From contig JBBPEB010000033.1 in assembly GCA_039096225.1 (NCBI GenBank), positions 188,501-252,500 of the forward strand: a stretch of 64,000 nucleotides of DNA. Direction: 5' to 3'. This DNA comes from Blastocystis sp. Blastoise. Lineage: Eukaryota > Sar > Bigyra > Opalinata > Blastocystidae. Below, piece by piece: positions 29,849 through 48,124 of the stretch (position 1 is the first letter of the stretch; each line of letters opens with the position of its first letter). Under the pieces are notes generated by a model. It made no database searches. It saw only the letters and a list, made by a program, of their open reading frames with translations, and was not told the origin of the DNA. A program made the translations under genes and the position numbers.

Positions 29849-30193
29849 TAACAACTCATCAAATAACATGAAATAAACCCTCGCCCATTTTAACAATTTT
29901 CCACTTTTTTAATATTTATTGTTTTTAATTTATTTAAATTATTATTGCATTTAAATCAGCATTTTATTTTTATTCTTTATAATATAAATTATTTTATTAT
30001 GGATTTTTTGCATCATTTCTTATTAATTTAGAATTAGATTTCATAATTTATGTTAGCTATATTTTCATATTTTTAGAATATTCTTTTTTTTTTTTATTAT
30101 TTATACATATTTACAAAAAAAATCTGTTTTAAATATTATTTTTACTTCTATAATAATAAATAAAAAAGGAAAATATTAAAAAATAATAAAATC
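29849..30193. other. spacer between two plus-strand genes
   Basis: T-rich then A-rich sequence without coding signal. It is presumably the 3' UTR of the ZCCHC17-like gene and the promoter of the dehydratase gene. Confidence 0.55.
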
Positions 30194-30960
30194 ATGCAGT
30201 TGCACCCATTTATTCATAATTCATTTAAATGTACCTTCAAAACATTCTTTAGTACATATATACCTCATATCAAAGGATCTATTCCAAAAGTAATTTCCAT
30301 ATATCAAAATAATTATTGTTTTTTCATATTTAGTATTCTCTAAACTCTCCAGTACTTCTTAAAGTTGGAGATTTCATGGAATATTCACGGAGCTATACAC
30401 ATGAAGATGTATCTCCATTATTTAAAGCAAATATCTATTATTTCTAAAGCTTGATAAATTTGCAGATCTTACGGGAGACATAAATCCAATACATATTATG
30501 AAAACAAACTCAAATAATGAACAAATAAAAACAATTGTTCATGGAATTCTCACAGGAAGCATGTTCAGTACATTATTTGGATATCAGGTATTTTTATACA
30601 TTTTTCTAAATTAATTTTATTATGAATTTTTTGTATTCTATTGAATTAAATATAGATTCCAGGAACAATTTATTTAAAACAGAATTTATTATTTCAGAAT
30701 ATTTTATATACTGATGAAGTTGTAACAGGTATTTATAAATAATTATAGTATAATAATTTTTATGCTTATTTCTAGCAAAAGTGATGGTAACAAGAATATT
30801 TTATGATAAACATATTTGTGTAGTTTCAACAGAATGTATTCGTGATTATGTATATATATATATGTATTCTATATATAATATATATATAATATATGAATAG
30901 GATAAAAAGAAAATAATCGATGGAACAGCATATATAAAAATTGATAATTTAATATCTTGA
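30194..30960 (+). CDS. MaoC-like 3-hydroxyacyl-thioester dehydratase (HTD2-like)
   Basis: Six small exons (30194-30289, 30334-30408, 30450-30587, 30656-30728, 30776-30849, 30901-30960) give 171 residues, all with GT-AG introns, two of them only 41-44 nt. The core reads LKVGDFMEYSRSYTHED, then LDKFADLTGDINPIH, then IVHGILTGSMFSTLFG and IPGTIYLKQNLLFQ. This is the R-hydratase hot-dog fold; GDINPIH supplies the catalytic Asp-x4-His. The closest layout known to me is human HTD2 (RPP14 locus), the dehydratase of mitochondrial type II fatty-acid synthesis. Residues 1-30 are rich in Phe, Lys, Thr and Ser without acidic residues, consistent with a mitochondrial presequence. The exon chain was rebuilt by hand because no exon is long; frame continuity through all six joins supports it. 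Confidence 0.85.
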
Positions 30961-31173
30961 TTTTGTAAAATAATTATTTTATAATATACTCTTTATCGTT
31001 GTTTTGTTTTTTATATAATAACATACTTTATAATTACTTGTTATATATTCTTCTATATATAAATATATTCTAAAAACAAAACATTTTTTTTAAACAAAAT
31101 ATAAAATAAGAAAAGAATCAAAAGTATTCATAAATCAAATAAAAAAAGTATACACTATATATATGTATATATT

Positions 31174-35534
<4,361 letters not shown>

Positions 35535-36121
35535 TGCATAAGTATGGTGAGATTAACACTACAAATAAATAAAAAAATAATATTTGTTTCTTAGTCTGAA
35601 AAGAAAATCAAAAGTCTTTCAGTCTTTTTTTTTTTAAATATATATTATATTTATTGTGATGAACTGTCCATTAATATTTTTGTAGTTTCATTAGTGTATT
35701 ATAAAATACCCACAGATAATACACAATAAATAATATATAAACTAAAAACAAAAAAAAATAAAGAGCACAACAAAACATAATAGTATACTATGTTAAAGCA
35801 AAATCAATAGATCGAAAAGAATGAATAATGAATTATTTTAAATTACAACAATTTATATAATAAATATTATGAAAAATACAAATGAAAAACATTATTACAA
35901 AAATAAATACAAAAATGTAATGAATAATATATATTATGAATTGAACAAGACCTATCTATAAAGAGCAAACGCAATGGAGATAAAACAATGAAAAATAAAA
36001 CAAGAAAAAGAGAAAAGAAAATAAGAAAGCACACAAAGCGTATGTATATATATAGTTATCTTATGAATAACGTATATATGAATATGTAGCAAACATCATA
36101 TCATATATCATAATAATCTGT
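35535..36121. other. helicase promoter / DnaJ 3' spacer
   Basis: Between two minus-strand genes. The A-rich half toward 36.1 kb is probably the 5' flank of the helicase merging with the 3' flank of the DnaJ gene. No motif or gene was recognised. Confidence 0.55.
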
Positions 36122-37625
36122 TTAATAATAATGAGAGCGAGAATAACTACTACTACTGCTGCTACTACCAGTTCCTCTTCTACCATTATTATTATTATTA
36201 TTATTGTTATTGTTATTATTGTTGTTATTATTATTATTATTACGGTTATTCGTACCATTTCTTCTATAGCTTGAAGATCTTTGAGAGCTACGAGGTTGAC
36301 CGCCAAAACCGCCTCCAAATCCTCCAAAATTGAAAGGCATGCCGCCAAAGCCGCCGCCAAAGCCTCCTCCAAAGCCGCCATCATCATCATCATCATCATC
36401 ATAATAACTAGAAGATTGATTATAGCCACCAGGCATGCCATTATAATTAAAGCTGCTATTACCACCAGGCATACCATTAAAACTAAATTGTACATTACCT
36501 GGCATACCTCCAGCACCACCTCCAAACATACTAAAGAGTGAACTTAAATCAATATTACCGGGCATACCGCCAGACATATTACCCCCACCAAATCCACCTT
36601 GGAAGGGATTACCAGATTCAGGATCATTAGGATCTATACCCATATCAATAAGCTTCTTCTTTTCAGGATCCGATAATAACTGATAAGCTTCATTAATATC
36701 TTTAAACTTCTCCTCAGCCTGTTTCTTTGTTTCTTCATCTTTTCCAGCCATACGATCCGGATGGTATTTAAGAGCCATTTTACGATAAGCTTTCTTAATT
36801 TCTTCCTCAGTAGCAGATCGAGGAACACCAAGAATCTTATAGTAATCTTTCTTACTAGCAGCCTTTAAGAGACGATTACAATTATCTATTTCACTATCTG
36901 GATCTATATCCATAGAAACACCCGAGAAATCGGTTTTTAATTTATTTAAATCAGCAATAGCAGTCTTTAAGTTATCAGCATCACCTATAGCTTTATTAAT
37001 ACGAACACGACGAATATAGGCTTTATAATTATTATTATCAAGAGAAATAGCTTTATTAGCATAAGAAAGTGCATTTGTATTATCATTTAAACACATATAA
37101 CAAGCACTAATATTATTACATATAATACTGTTATAGACATTATTAAAGACATCAATATTCATTAAATGCTCATATTGAGGAATAGCTTCTTTATACTATA
37201 TATAGATATTCATAGAATTTAAAATATATAGATTATATATATATATTATATACTTGTTTTGATTTGAATAAATTATTCACTTTTTCCTTTTCAGTTATAA
37301 TCTTACGAACTCTCTTGATCTATATAAATATAATTATAATTATAATAATTATATTCTATATATATACTAATTGTTGTGCATATTTATAATCAGGATCATT
37401 TAATAAGAGACGACGGCATAAGTCTATACATTGTTCAGGCTCATTCATATAATATAAAGCAGTAGCTCTTAAATATAAGAGTACAGAAGAATAAGAAGGA
37501 TCATTTTCCTTTAAATAAGTACTAGTCATACTTAATACCTCTTGGAATTTACCTTGGTATATATAAGCCTATATATATATTTGTTAAGAATACAAATAAT
37601 AATAATAAAAATAAAAATAATAATA

Positions 37626-37660
<35 letters not shown>

Positions 37661-38654
37661 TAGTCTATATATACTTGCATAAGCATAACATGTAAGGAGA
37701 TATCTCCAGGCATAGAATCTAAGAGTCTACTAATACGTACATAGAAAGAATTAGCATCATTTCTATGTTGTTCACGATTACCATGCAATACACTCCAATC
37801 TTCTTCTTCTTCTTCTGAAAACATCTTAGTAGACATTGACATCAACTCACGTTTCTCATTACGAACTTGACAACATGTATTATATTCATCATTTAAAGGT
37901 TTATCGAAAGAATGATTGATTCTATAAGACTATAGAATAATAATAATAAGGAACGTCTAATGTTTATTTACTATTTTGATCGAAATATAATAATATATAT
38001 ATATATATATGTTTATCTATGAATAACTATATATATATATATATATATACATCAAGGAATGTGATAGCATCATCAACTTTACCACTTAAACGACAAGTAC
38101 TAGCGTATTTGGCATATCCTTTTGTGAAACTAGGATCTTTATCAATGGACTATAGAAAAACATAGATATGATTTAGAAAAATAATAAATATATAATAAAT
38201 ATATAAAAAAAAAATTAATAATAATAAATATAAAAAAATATGTATAAAAAATAATAATAATAAATATAAAAAAATAAATATAAAAAAAACAATAACTACA
38301 ATACATATGCATACAGTTTTGCAATCATTTAATGCATCATCATATTTTCCCATTTTACAATAGGTAGTAGCACGATTAGTATAATAAAAAGGATTATTGG
38401 GATCTATTCTAATAGCTTCAGAATAGTTTCGAATAGCATCTCTAAATAAATATAAATATAATTATAGAATACATAAAAATGATGAAAAAAAAAAGATTGT
38501 ATCAAATAGAAAAGAAATCATGAATATATACCTGTAGTTCTTCTTTAAGAAAGCATCGTTGCCTAATTTCTTATAGTTTTCGGCAGATGGATCTATATAA
38601 CAAGAGATTGAATAAAAAATGTAAAATAAACGACATACTTGTATTATAAGACAT
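36122..38654 (-). CDS. TPR-DnaJ cochaperone, DNAJC7-like
   Basis: Eight exons (38639-38654, 38532-38592, 38315-38441, 38051-38149, 37675-37929, 37368-37568, 37254-37319, 36122-37195) sum to 633 codons. Exons 2-8 encode tandem tetratricopeptide repeats, for example [16 protein letters not shown] and [22 protein letters not shown] domain follows in the last exon ([20 protein letters not shown]) with the HPD tripeptide in LKYHPDRM, which stimulates Hsp70 ATPase. The C-terminal 200 residues are Gly/Phe/Met-rich ([16 protein letters not shown]), then a run of about 19 asparagines and a Ser/Arg/Tyr end. DNAJC7/Tpr2 passes clients between Hsp90 and Hsp70 in the cytosol; the same order of domains supports that assignment. 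The first exon is only 16 nt. Confidence 0.88.
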
Positions 38655-39473
38655 ATTTTATTATTTGTAATTACTAAGAACGATATATAATAGTAACTTT
38701 TTATAATGTAAAGTTATTCTTATTTAATTAAAAATGGACGTGAAGCCAACAATAGAAATTTTTTCTAGAATATAAGAAGAAAAATGGAAGTTTCTATCCA
38801 TAATTCCCCATAGAAAAGAACTAGATTTGTTAGATATTCTAGAAGATAACCACTATTATTCTTTTTTTTGATTAATTGTGTTTTAAACATAGTAAGCAGT
38901 TTTTGTTGTTGAAAACATATCTATAGTCATCATCGATCCTCTTTTTAATTATTAAAGTGTTTTAAAAGTATATATTAATTAGTGGTGTTGATATAATATG
39001 GATCTTGTTCATTCAATGTCAAAATGCGAAGATATTTTTGTGAATTTAAACTATGAAATAGGATTATTCATGATGGTCAATAATAGTATACTTTTATTGT
39101 GCATGCTATTCTATTATCTAGTCAATATAAATACGAATGAGTACCTATGATTGGTTCATTTTTTCATAATATATGATTTTGCATTATTCTTCGTGTTTCT
39201 TTTTTTTCTAAATTCAAGATTGATGTCTTCTTACATATATAAATTAAAAATATAATAATAGAAAGTGAATAAATATATGAAACAAACAAAATAGAGATGT
39301 TCATCATTTACCTAAAAAGAACAATGAATGACAGAGAAATACAGAATTTAATTGATTTTTCAATCTATTTTATTAAAATATACATCCAGAAAGAATGGAA
39401 ATATAAACATAAAAACTAACAACACTTTTTTTATATATATTTATTTATTTATTAAGGTTAATTAGAGATGGAT
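38655..39473. other. intergenic spacer
   Basis: About 820 bases upstream of the DnaJ gene and downstream of the Ig-repeat gene. Mixed composition near 38.7-39.1 kb is probably the DnaJ promoter. No open frame with family similarity was seen. Confidence 0.55.
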
Positions 39474-41242
39474 TTAATACTGTTTAATAAGAACAGTTTC
39501 ACCACAGTTACATTGACATTGAGTAGGTGTACTAAAACACTTGCAATTCTCTTCAATACCTTGTTGTAAATACTCAATATTACAGAGATCCCCATTAATA
39601 TTGAATATATAATCTCTACAAGGAGTAGAGAGACTATTGTCCGAAGTATCCATAAAAGAAGTAATAGGGAAAGTCATAACATAAGTACCTGAAGTAAATG
39701 TATTACGAGGAGTAATAGTACAAACTTTTCCTTCACAGAGAACTTCTGTAGATAATACATTAATAGTGAATGAAGATTGAGCATTTGTGAATGTAATTAA
39801 TCCATTACGAGGTATAATATATTCACTAAAGGTAATAATAAACTTGGGATTTTGAGGAAGAGAGACAGATCCACTCTTAGGACTTATAGCAACAATATAA
39901 GGAGGTATAGTATCTATAGAGAATAATAAGTAAGATTTCAAGAAGGAAATGCAGTAAAATATTCTGGTAATATATATAAAATATATATGACTTTTTATTA
40001 ATAATAATAAATATAATAAATATAATAATAATAATAATAATGTTAATAATAATAATAAATATAATAAATATAATAATAATAATAAATATAATAAATATCC
40101 TTATATACCTCTAGCAGTATGGAATGTATATTCTCCTGCAGTAACAGCAAGAGAAGGAGTACCAACAGAGCTCTTAATAATACCTTTTGCTAATACTAAG
40201 TAATAATCCGTATTTCCTAATAATTCGAGATTGGAGAGAATAATAGATGTTCTAGAAGAGGATAAAGTGACAGAAGGAGAGGTTTGGACATCAAGAGTAA
40301 TAGTATAATGTTCTTTAGTAAGAGGAACTAAAGTAATCACCCCTTGACCAAGAGAAATGAAATCACTATATGTTATAGTAATAGATTTCTCAATAGAAAA
40401 AGAAGTTTCACCGTTGGTAGGAACGCTTTGAGAAGCATTGATCTCCGGTATTTCATCTATATATATATATTGATCATATTTTATTATTATCAATATATTG
40501 ATACATAATATATTTAGAGTATTTCATTTATTAACAATATAATAAATATATATATAATAAATAAATATATAATTAAATAAATAAATATATAATTAAATAA
40601 ATAAATATATAATTAAATAAATAAATATATAATTAAAAAAAATAAATAAATAATAAAAAAAAATATATATATACCAGCACAAGTTGTAAATTGAAGATAA
40701 GGTTTAGAAGATTCACCTACAGTAAAAGGAGTAGAAGAAATTCCATTCTTATCAATATCAACAATAGGAGTATTTAATCCAGTTCCAAAATAAAAACGAA
40801 CACGTGAATTAGCAGCAATAGAATGCTTTAAGATTTGATAAAGATCAATAGTTAATGTAGTTTCAGTAGTCTTTTGAACGTAATCGCTTTGAGTAAAAGC
40901 TACAGGTTGAGCATTATTGATTTGAATATAATAAAGAGGATTTGCATTACCAATAGCTTGAACAAAATTGAAAGGTTTGGTAAATGTGATAACAATAGAA
41001 GAATCTTGATTGACATCAATAGCATCATAAGCAGGAACGGTGCTAAAAACTAGGAAATCAGAACCTAAAGAAAGATATAAAAAATAGCAATAATATCATT
41101 TCATGTCTAGTTAAACTATATACTTATTGTGGTAGATCCAGATTGTTGAGCTAAAGCACAACTAGCAACTAAACAAATAATCAATGAAATATTTAAATGA
41201 AATTAAAATACATATAAAAAGAAGGATATAGAAGTTCATCAT
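39474..41242 (-). CDS. secreted protein with three bacterial-type Ig-like (SbsA/Big_5) repeats
   Basis: Five exons (41212-41242, 41124-41168, 40675-41064, 40109-40456, 39474-39913) sum to 417 residues with GT-AG introns. Exons 1-2 encode a signal peptide (MMNFYILLFIFASCALA, cut before QQSGS). Three domains of about 110-130 residues follow. Each has the SbsA-like signature: a Pro/Ala start, a 'SxPxxG' turn and a 'I-ITFS/T' strand (VPAYDAIDVNQDSSIVITFT; SVPTNGETSFSIEKSITITY; PKSGSVSLPQNPKFIITFSE). The tail is cysteine-rich (CKCFSTPTQCQCNCGE) without a membrane anchor. It is probably secreted or bound to the surface. Such domains are common in bacterial surface proteins and also found in protists. 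The function is unknown. Confidence 0.82.
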
Positions 41243-42077
41243 TTCTATGGATATATTTGTTATAATATAGCTATAAGAAGAATCTTATTCAAATATGAAT
41301 AATTCAACAATTCTTTATGAAAACAGCGTCAAAGCTCCATACAAACGATAATTCTGAATAACACCATATATCCTCTGAAGAATATCAAATTCCCAAGAGA
41401 ACTCACTTTTTCTATGCATTTAGTAATCTGTCGTCTTCACTTCTAGTACCTTTTTTTTCCTGAATATTCATCATGTGAAAAAATTAAATTCGTCGATTTA
41501 TTGGATATTCTCCGTGAAACATCCAATAGATATGCTTCTAGACAACTAATAATCAAATAGTTGTCTTAAAAAAGGATCAACACCCAATAATCGTTACTCA
41601 TTCTCTTTGATTCATAAATAGTGTAGTATCTTAAAAATAAATATCATTAAGGTTATCAGAGGTTTCTTGATCTTTATCACTTGTTTAGTCGGAAATACTA
41701 GAAAATAGAATATAGATTGATGATTCACAATTTGATATTCAAATGAAGTATCAACTATATGTAATATTATTGATTTATACTATCTATATAAATAAGTGTA
41801 GTCATTTGAGCTTGAAGATGAAACTAAATACATAAGAAGACAGTTGTTTATTATGAATGGCTGGAAAAGAGTGGATAAAGGAAACCTAAACTTGTTTGTC
41901 CATAAAATAATAATGATGATGACTGTAAATTATAAAAATAAAAAAAATTATACTTATTGTATTTCAATATTTTAGGACAAAGCAAATTTTTATAAAAAAA
42001 GAAACGACAATCTGAAAAAATCACAATAATTTTTGGACATAGATTGAGAACTGATTATTTCTTTTAATTACGTTTTT
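41243..42077. other. divergent spacer
   Basis: About 835 bases between two divergent genes for secretory-route proteins. The sequence is of mixed composition without repeats. GGATATTCTCCGTGAAAC at 41503-41520 is the inverted form of the CACGG word seen in other spacers. No gene was recognised. Confidence 0.5.
41503..41520. promoter_or_regulatory. candidate upstream element (CACGG core, inverted)
   Basis: Its reverse complement, GTTTCACGGAGAATATCC, shares TCACGGAGA and the ATATCC ending with the copy near VPS13. It lies 261 bases upstream of the Ig-repeat protein start. Confidence 0.25.
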
Positions 42078-43731
42078 ATGTTGAATCGAAAAGTAGCAAA
42101 GAAGATCTACTATTCCGTGGGATCAGAGAAGAATAGTTACAACGTTTCTTGGGTTTGTATTCTTTTTCCAATTATCATTGTTGCTGTTGGTTCTTTGTTG
42201 TTTATCGGAAAAACTACTCGTTATGACAATATACAGTCATACAATCAATATATCTCGAAATGGAACGATTATATATTTCCGGAACTTATAGAAAAGAAAT
42301 TTACTTTGTTTATTGAAGGAAAAATCTATGCTTTTTACACTGCAGCTAATGAAAATGGGAAATATTGGCCTGTTCGTGATGATTGTCAGCAATACAGAGA
42401 TCCTACAGAAGGTTGTTTAAATACTTATGATTTATTTTTTGATACATCGATCACATTAGCAAACACCGCAAGTGTAGTTTTATTAGAATCCAGTACTATT
42501 ATCAATCAAATGGATCTTTATCCTTCAAGGAATGAAACTTTATATCCTCATGACCTTGATTGTGAAACAACAAAGTATATATGAGTTGATGTTTATTTGT
42601 TATTTTTTTTATCGTTATAGTTATATATATTGTTTATTTGTTAATATTTTTTTGTTGTAGTTTTTTCACTATAGTTATATATATGCTTATTTGTTATTTT
42701 TTGTTGTTGTTTTTTCACTATAGTTATATACATTGTTTATTTGCTATTTTTTGTTTTTTTTTTCATTATATTTATATATATGCTTATTTGTTTTTTGTTG
42801 TTGTTGTTTTTTTCATTATATTTATATATATGCTTATTTGTTTTTTTTTTTGTTAACTACGATACTATTATACTTATATTGTAGTGAATGTCAAGTCAAA
42901 TGTACTTTATATCATGGATTATGGAATAATAAGAAGTCCGTATGTACCTATATTAGTTATTTAACATCGGCATGCTTTATACTCAAACAAAATGATCATT
43001 CTTATATAATAGATTATGATGCGTATATTTAGATTTATTATTGCTTATTATATTATTGTTGTTTATTATTTATTATATTATATATATTATATATCATATT
43101 ATCTAGTAAAGGTTGTATATATCATAATAATGAATGGAAAACTTATATATATAATTATGAGCCTTCATCTACTATTTCCATAAGAGTATTCATAATATAT
43201 ATATCTACATTAAATAACAATAGAATACTTTATAATATTATGAAATTATATATATATATATAGTTAAGATATAAAGAAGACCCCTATATGATTGCAGGAT
43301 CATTAACGGACGATTGTTCTACAATTTCTGAAGACAATAATCAGTATATTCTCCAATTATATACATATATATATATATTATATCTTCTTTATTTGTTCAA
43401 TCAATATACTTATATAACTATTAATTACCCATTTATTCTAGATGTTTTGGACTCTATGCAAATGCACAAGTCATTTTATCGCTTTTTATTCTTTGTTTAG
43501 GAACTCTTATTGCTCTATTAGAAATTATTGTATCTATTTATATATTTCTTTATTTTTATATTATTTTATATAGATCATTTGTGTATTTGCATCATTTTAT
43601 GATCAAAAGAAACAAATACACATTTGTACTTGTTGTCATAGGAAATGTAAGCATTCTTCTCATTATATCTATTTTAATTTATTATTATTTTTATAGGTGT
43701 TGTTAATAGAACTTGCTGTTGTCCTTTGTGA
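42078..43731 (+). CDS. two-pass membrane protein with cysteine-rich ectodomain, unknown family
   Basis: Seven exons (42078-42574, 42885-43022, 43107-43185, 43264-43343, 43442-43529, 43574-43646, 43697-43731) sum to 330 codons with GT-AG introns. A basic 25-residue N-terminus precedes helix 1 (WVCILFPIIIVAVGSLLFIG). About 220 residues follow, with at least nine cysteines and an NxT sequon (SRNETL), so the loop is probably lumenal or extracellular. Helix 2 spans about residues 265-300 (VILSLFILCLGTLIALLEII). The short tail is basic and cysteine-rich (HICTCCHRK, then CVVNRTCCCPL) and could be palmitoylated or bind metal. The N-in, large loop, C-in layout resembles channel beta subunits or CDC50 proteins, but no sequence signature of either is visible. 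I do not recognise the family. Confidence 0.72.
42590..42855. repeat. degenerate 50-60-bp repeat in intron 1 of the two-pass protein
   Basis: Five units each contain 'atatatgcttatttgtt' or a close variant, a T/G-rich block and 'tcactatagttatata' or 'tcattatatttatata'. The repeat supplies several decoy acceptor-like sites before the true one at 42884. Confidence 0.85.
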
Positions 43732-44422
43732 TTATTATTATTTTATCTATTATATATATATATATATTCATTTGAAAAATTAATCTTATTCTGTGTTCAG
43801 ATAAACAAACTTCACTTTCTAATGAAATTTATATATTACTTTCGTATATTCGTCTTTGTTTTTCGTCTTAATCTACTCTTGCAATATCTGTTTATCTTCC
43901 TTATTCTATTTTAGTTGTTTTTAATCAAATTTATCGTTCATATTCTTTTGTATACTCATTTTCTTTGTTTATCTTGGTTTTTAATGGAACTCTCAAGCTC
44001 ATCTATATATTAATAAATATAACAATGTTTCCTCTAGTCTCATACATTCATTGTGTATATAATACAAAAGAAACCACACTTTTTTTCTTTTTAAAACAAT
44101 AACAAAGGGAAAAAGAGCAAAATGTCAAACGAATATTCGTTTAGAAATATCAGAGATGAGGATTTGTGGAAATGAATGGCTATAAATACAAAATAAACAC
44201 AATAGATATTCATAATGTTCTGTCTCGCTGAACTTCTTTAAATTATGACTTTTATTATTGGGAATTTTGATGTCTTTTTAAAAACCGTGGAGATTATTTT
44301 TTTATAAGGGAATTCAAGAAAGATAATCAAAAGAATGTAACACAGTAATAATAATGTAATCTTTTTTTTAACTTTTTCTTATCGAATTCATATATTATCA
44401 TTTAATAAAAAGATTAATTCAA
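43732..44422. other. spacer upstream of the EHD gene
   Basis: Holds the possible gene remnant at 43776-44102. The EHD promoter region follows, with AAAACCGTGGAGATTA at 44281-44296 about 130 bases before the ATG. No other feature was seen. Confidence 0.5.
43776..44102 (+). pseudogene. possible remnant of a polytopic membrane protein exon
   Basis: One frame is open for 108 codons apart from a single TAA at 43869-43871. It encodes a polar start (SDKQTSLSNE), then several hydrophobic helices with interspersed polar residues, including LPYSILVVFNQIYRSYS and FNGTLKLIYILINITMF, and a polar end (HCVYNTKETT). The spacing of charged and glycosylation-like residues looks more like a decayed multi-helix receptor or channel than random T-rich DNA. 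No family is assigned. The in-frame stop argues for decay or a sequencing error. Confidence 0.3.
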
Positions 44423-47005
<2,583 letters not shown>

Positions 47006-47309
47006 TTTCATATATAATATTCATTAACATGTTTCTTTCTTTTATTATACTCTTTTTCTTTACATAGTCTTTTTTTATATCTTGTCATCTATTTCTATAT
47101 CTTATAGTATTTAGTTCAATTGTATATATATATACTATTTTCGCTTAGCTTAGTTTCTTAAATATTATGATTCATATTCATTTATTCATATCAAAACAAA
47201 TACAAAAAACATATAAACATATATTCAACACCAATCACAAAAAATAAAAGAAAAGAAAACAATTAATAGAAATTACTGAATAAAACAATATACAAATAAA
47301 TAAACTAAA
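47006..47309. other. convergent 3' spacer
   Basis: T-rich then A-rich sequence between the end of the EHD gene and the end of the small minus-strand gene. It is probably the two 3' UTRs; nothing else was seen. Confidence 0.6.
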
Positions 47310-47575
47310 TTAATTTTCTTCTGCTTTCATATAAGAAGCAACTATTTGTAATTGTTGAGCAACATCTTCTTCTACCTAAATATTTTATAGATTTATTAAT
47401 TTAATTAAATTTTATATGATGTCAATATATGAATCAATATAAATACAAGTTGTTTATCATCTAAAGATTCTTGATTAACAGAAATGTTTTCTCCAATAAA
47501 AGTAGTAAGCTTCTTTAAAGCTTTAGAATTGTTGATTGACTTTGATTTTTTCACTTCAACGATAGAACAATACAT
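47310..47575 (-). CDS. small conserved-looking protein of 64 residues, unknown
   Basis: Two exons (47447-47575 and 47310-47375) join in frame across a GTATTT...TATTTAG intron and give 64 residues beginning MYCSIVEVKKSK and ending VASYMKAEEN. Its base composition is distinctly less AT-biased than the flanks, and the protein is soluble and helix-prone (KALKKLTTFIGENISV; EEDVAQQLQIVASYM). No family was recognised. Support comes from exon-like composition, consensus splice sites and a clean start and stop. It shares a 549-base divergent promoter region with enolase. Confidence 0.6.
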
Positions 47576-48124
47576 TTAACTTGAGAATAAAAAGAAAAAG
47601 AAGAGAATTATTTAAAACAAAAAATAACCAAGAAACATTTGTTCTTCTTTTTTTTGTAAAAAAATAATCATGATTATTTTAAAAAGCGAAGACTATGGAA
47701 GAATATCCGAGAACCGTGGTTACTTCTCCTTTTCCTCTACTAAATCGATCTTCGATTTCATTGATTGAACGAATTTTATGTATAAGAATTATCCAATAAA
47801 CAAAAATATAGCCGTTTAACACCAAATGCATCATATTAATGAATCAAATGTTTCATTAATTTCTTTCCAACTAAATAGAAAATATAATATTTATTCTCTA
47901 TGTTTTTGGTTTCTACCGTGGGAAAGAATATAGAAAAATACCTAAAATGAAGGTTTAAAAGCTTCTATTTTATTTGTCAAATGGAGTGACGCATCTATTG
48001 ACACTCCATTCTTCGTTCTGACAAACTGTTTCTAAACCAAAAAGAATCGTCTGAGATATTTATATCTTAAATCGTTTACATATTTAATTTTGATTGATTA
48101 TACTTTTAGTTACTTTAATAAATA
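47576..48124. other. divergent promoter region (small protein / enolase)
   Basis: Contains two CCGTGG-type words (GAACCGTGGTTAC at 47711-47723; TACCGTGGGAAAG at 47915-47927) and an inverted repeat at 47982-48008. The last 120 bases before enolase include a T-rich tract and TAAATAATG at the start codon. Confidence 0.5.
47982..48008. promoter_or_regulatory. inverted repeat with bZIP-like half-sites upstream of enolase
   Basis: TGGAGTG and CACTCCA form a perfect 7-base inverted repeat around a 13-base centre. The centre has TGACGCA, TCTAT, then TGACAC. It ends about 117 bases before the enolase ATG. A related element precedes the TAZ-finger gene. A regulatory role is inferred. Confidence 0.4.

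Noticed and set aside
30384-30398. TTCACGGAGCTATAC as a promoter word
   Set aside because: It lies inside exon 2 of the MaoC-like gene and encodes part of EYSRSYT.
36061-36541. Ala/Val/Ile-rich frames overlapping the DnaJ gene
   Set aside because: They are shifted-frame and antisense readings of the Gly/Phe/Met-rich and poly-Asn coding segment.
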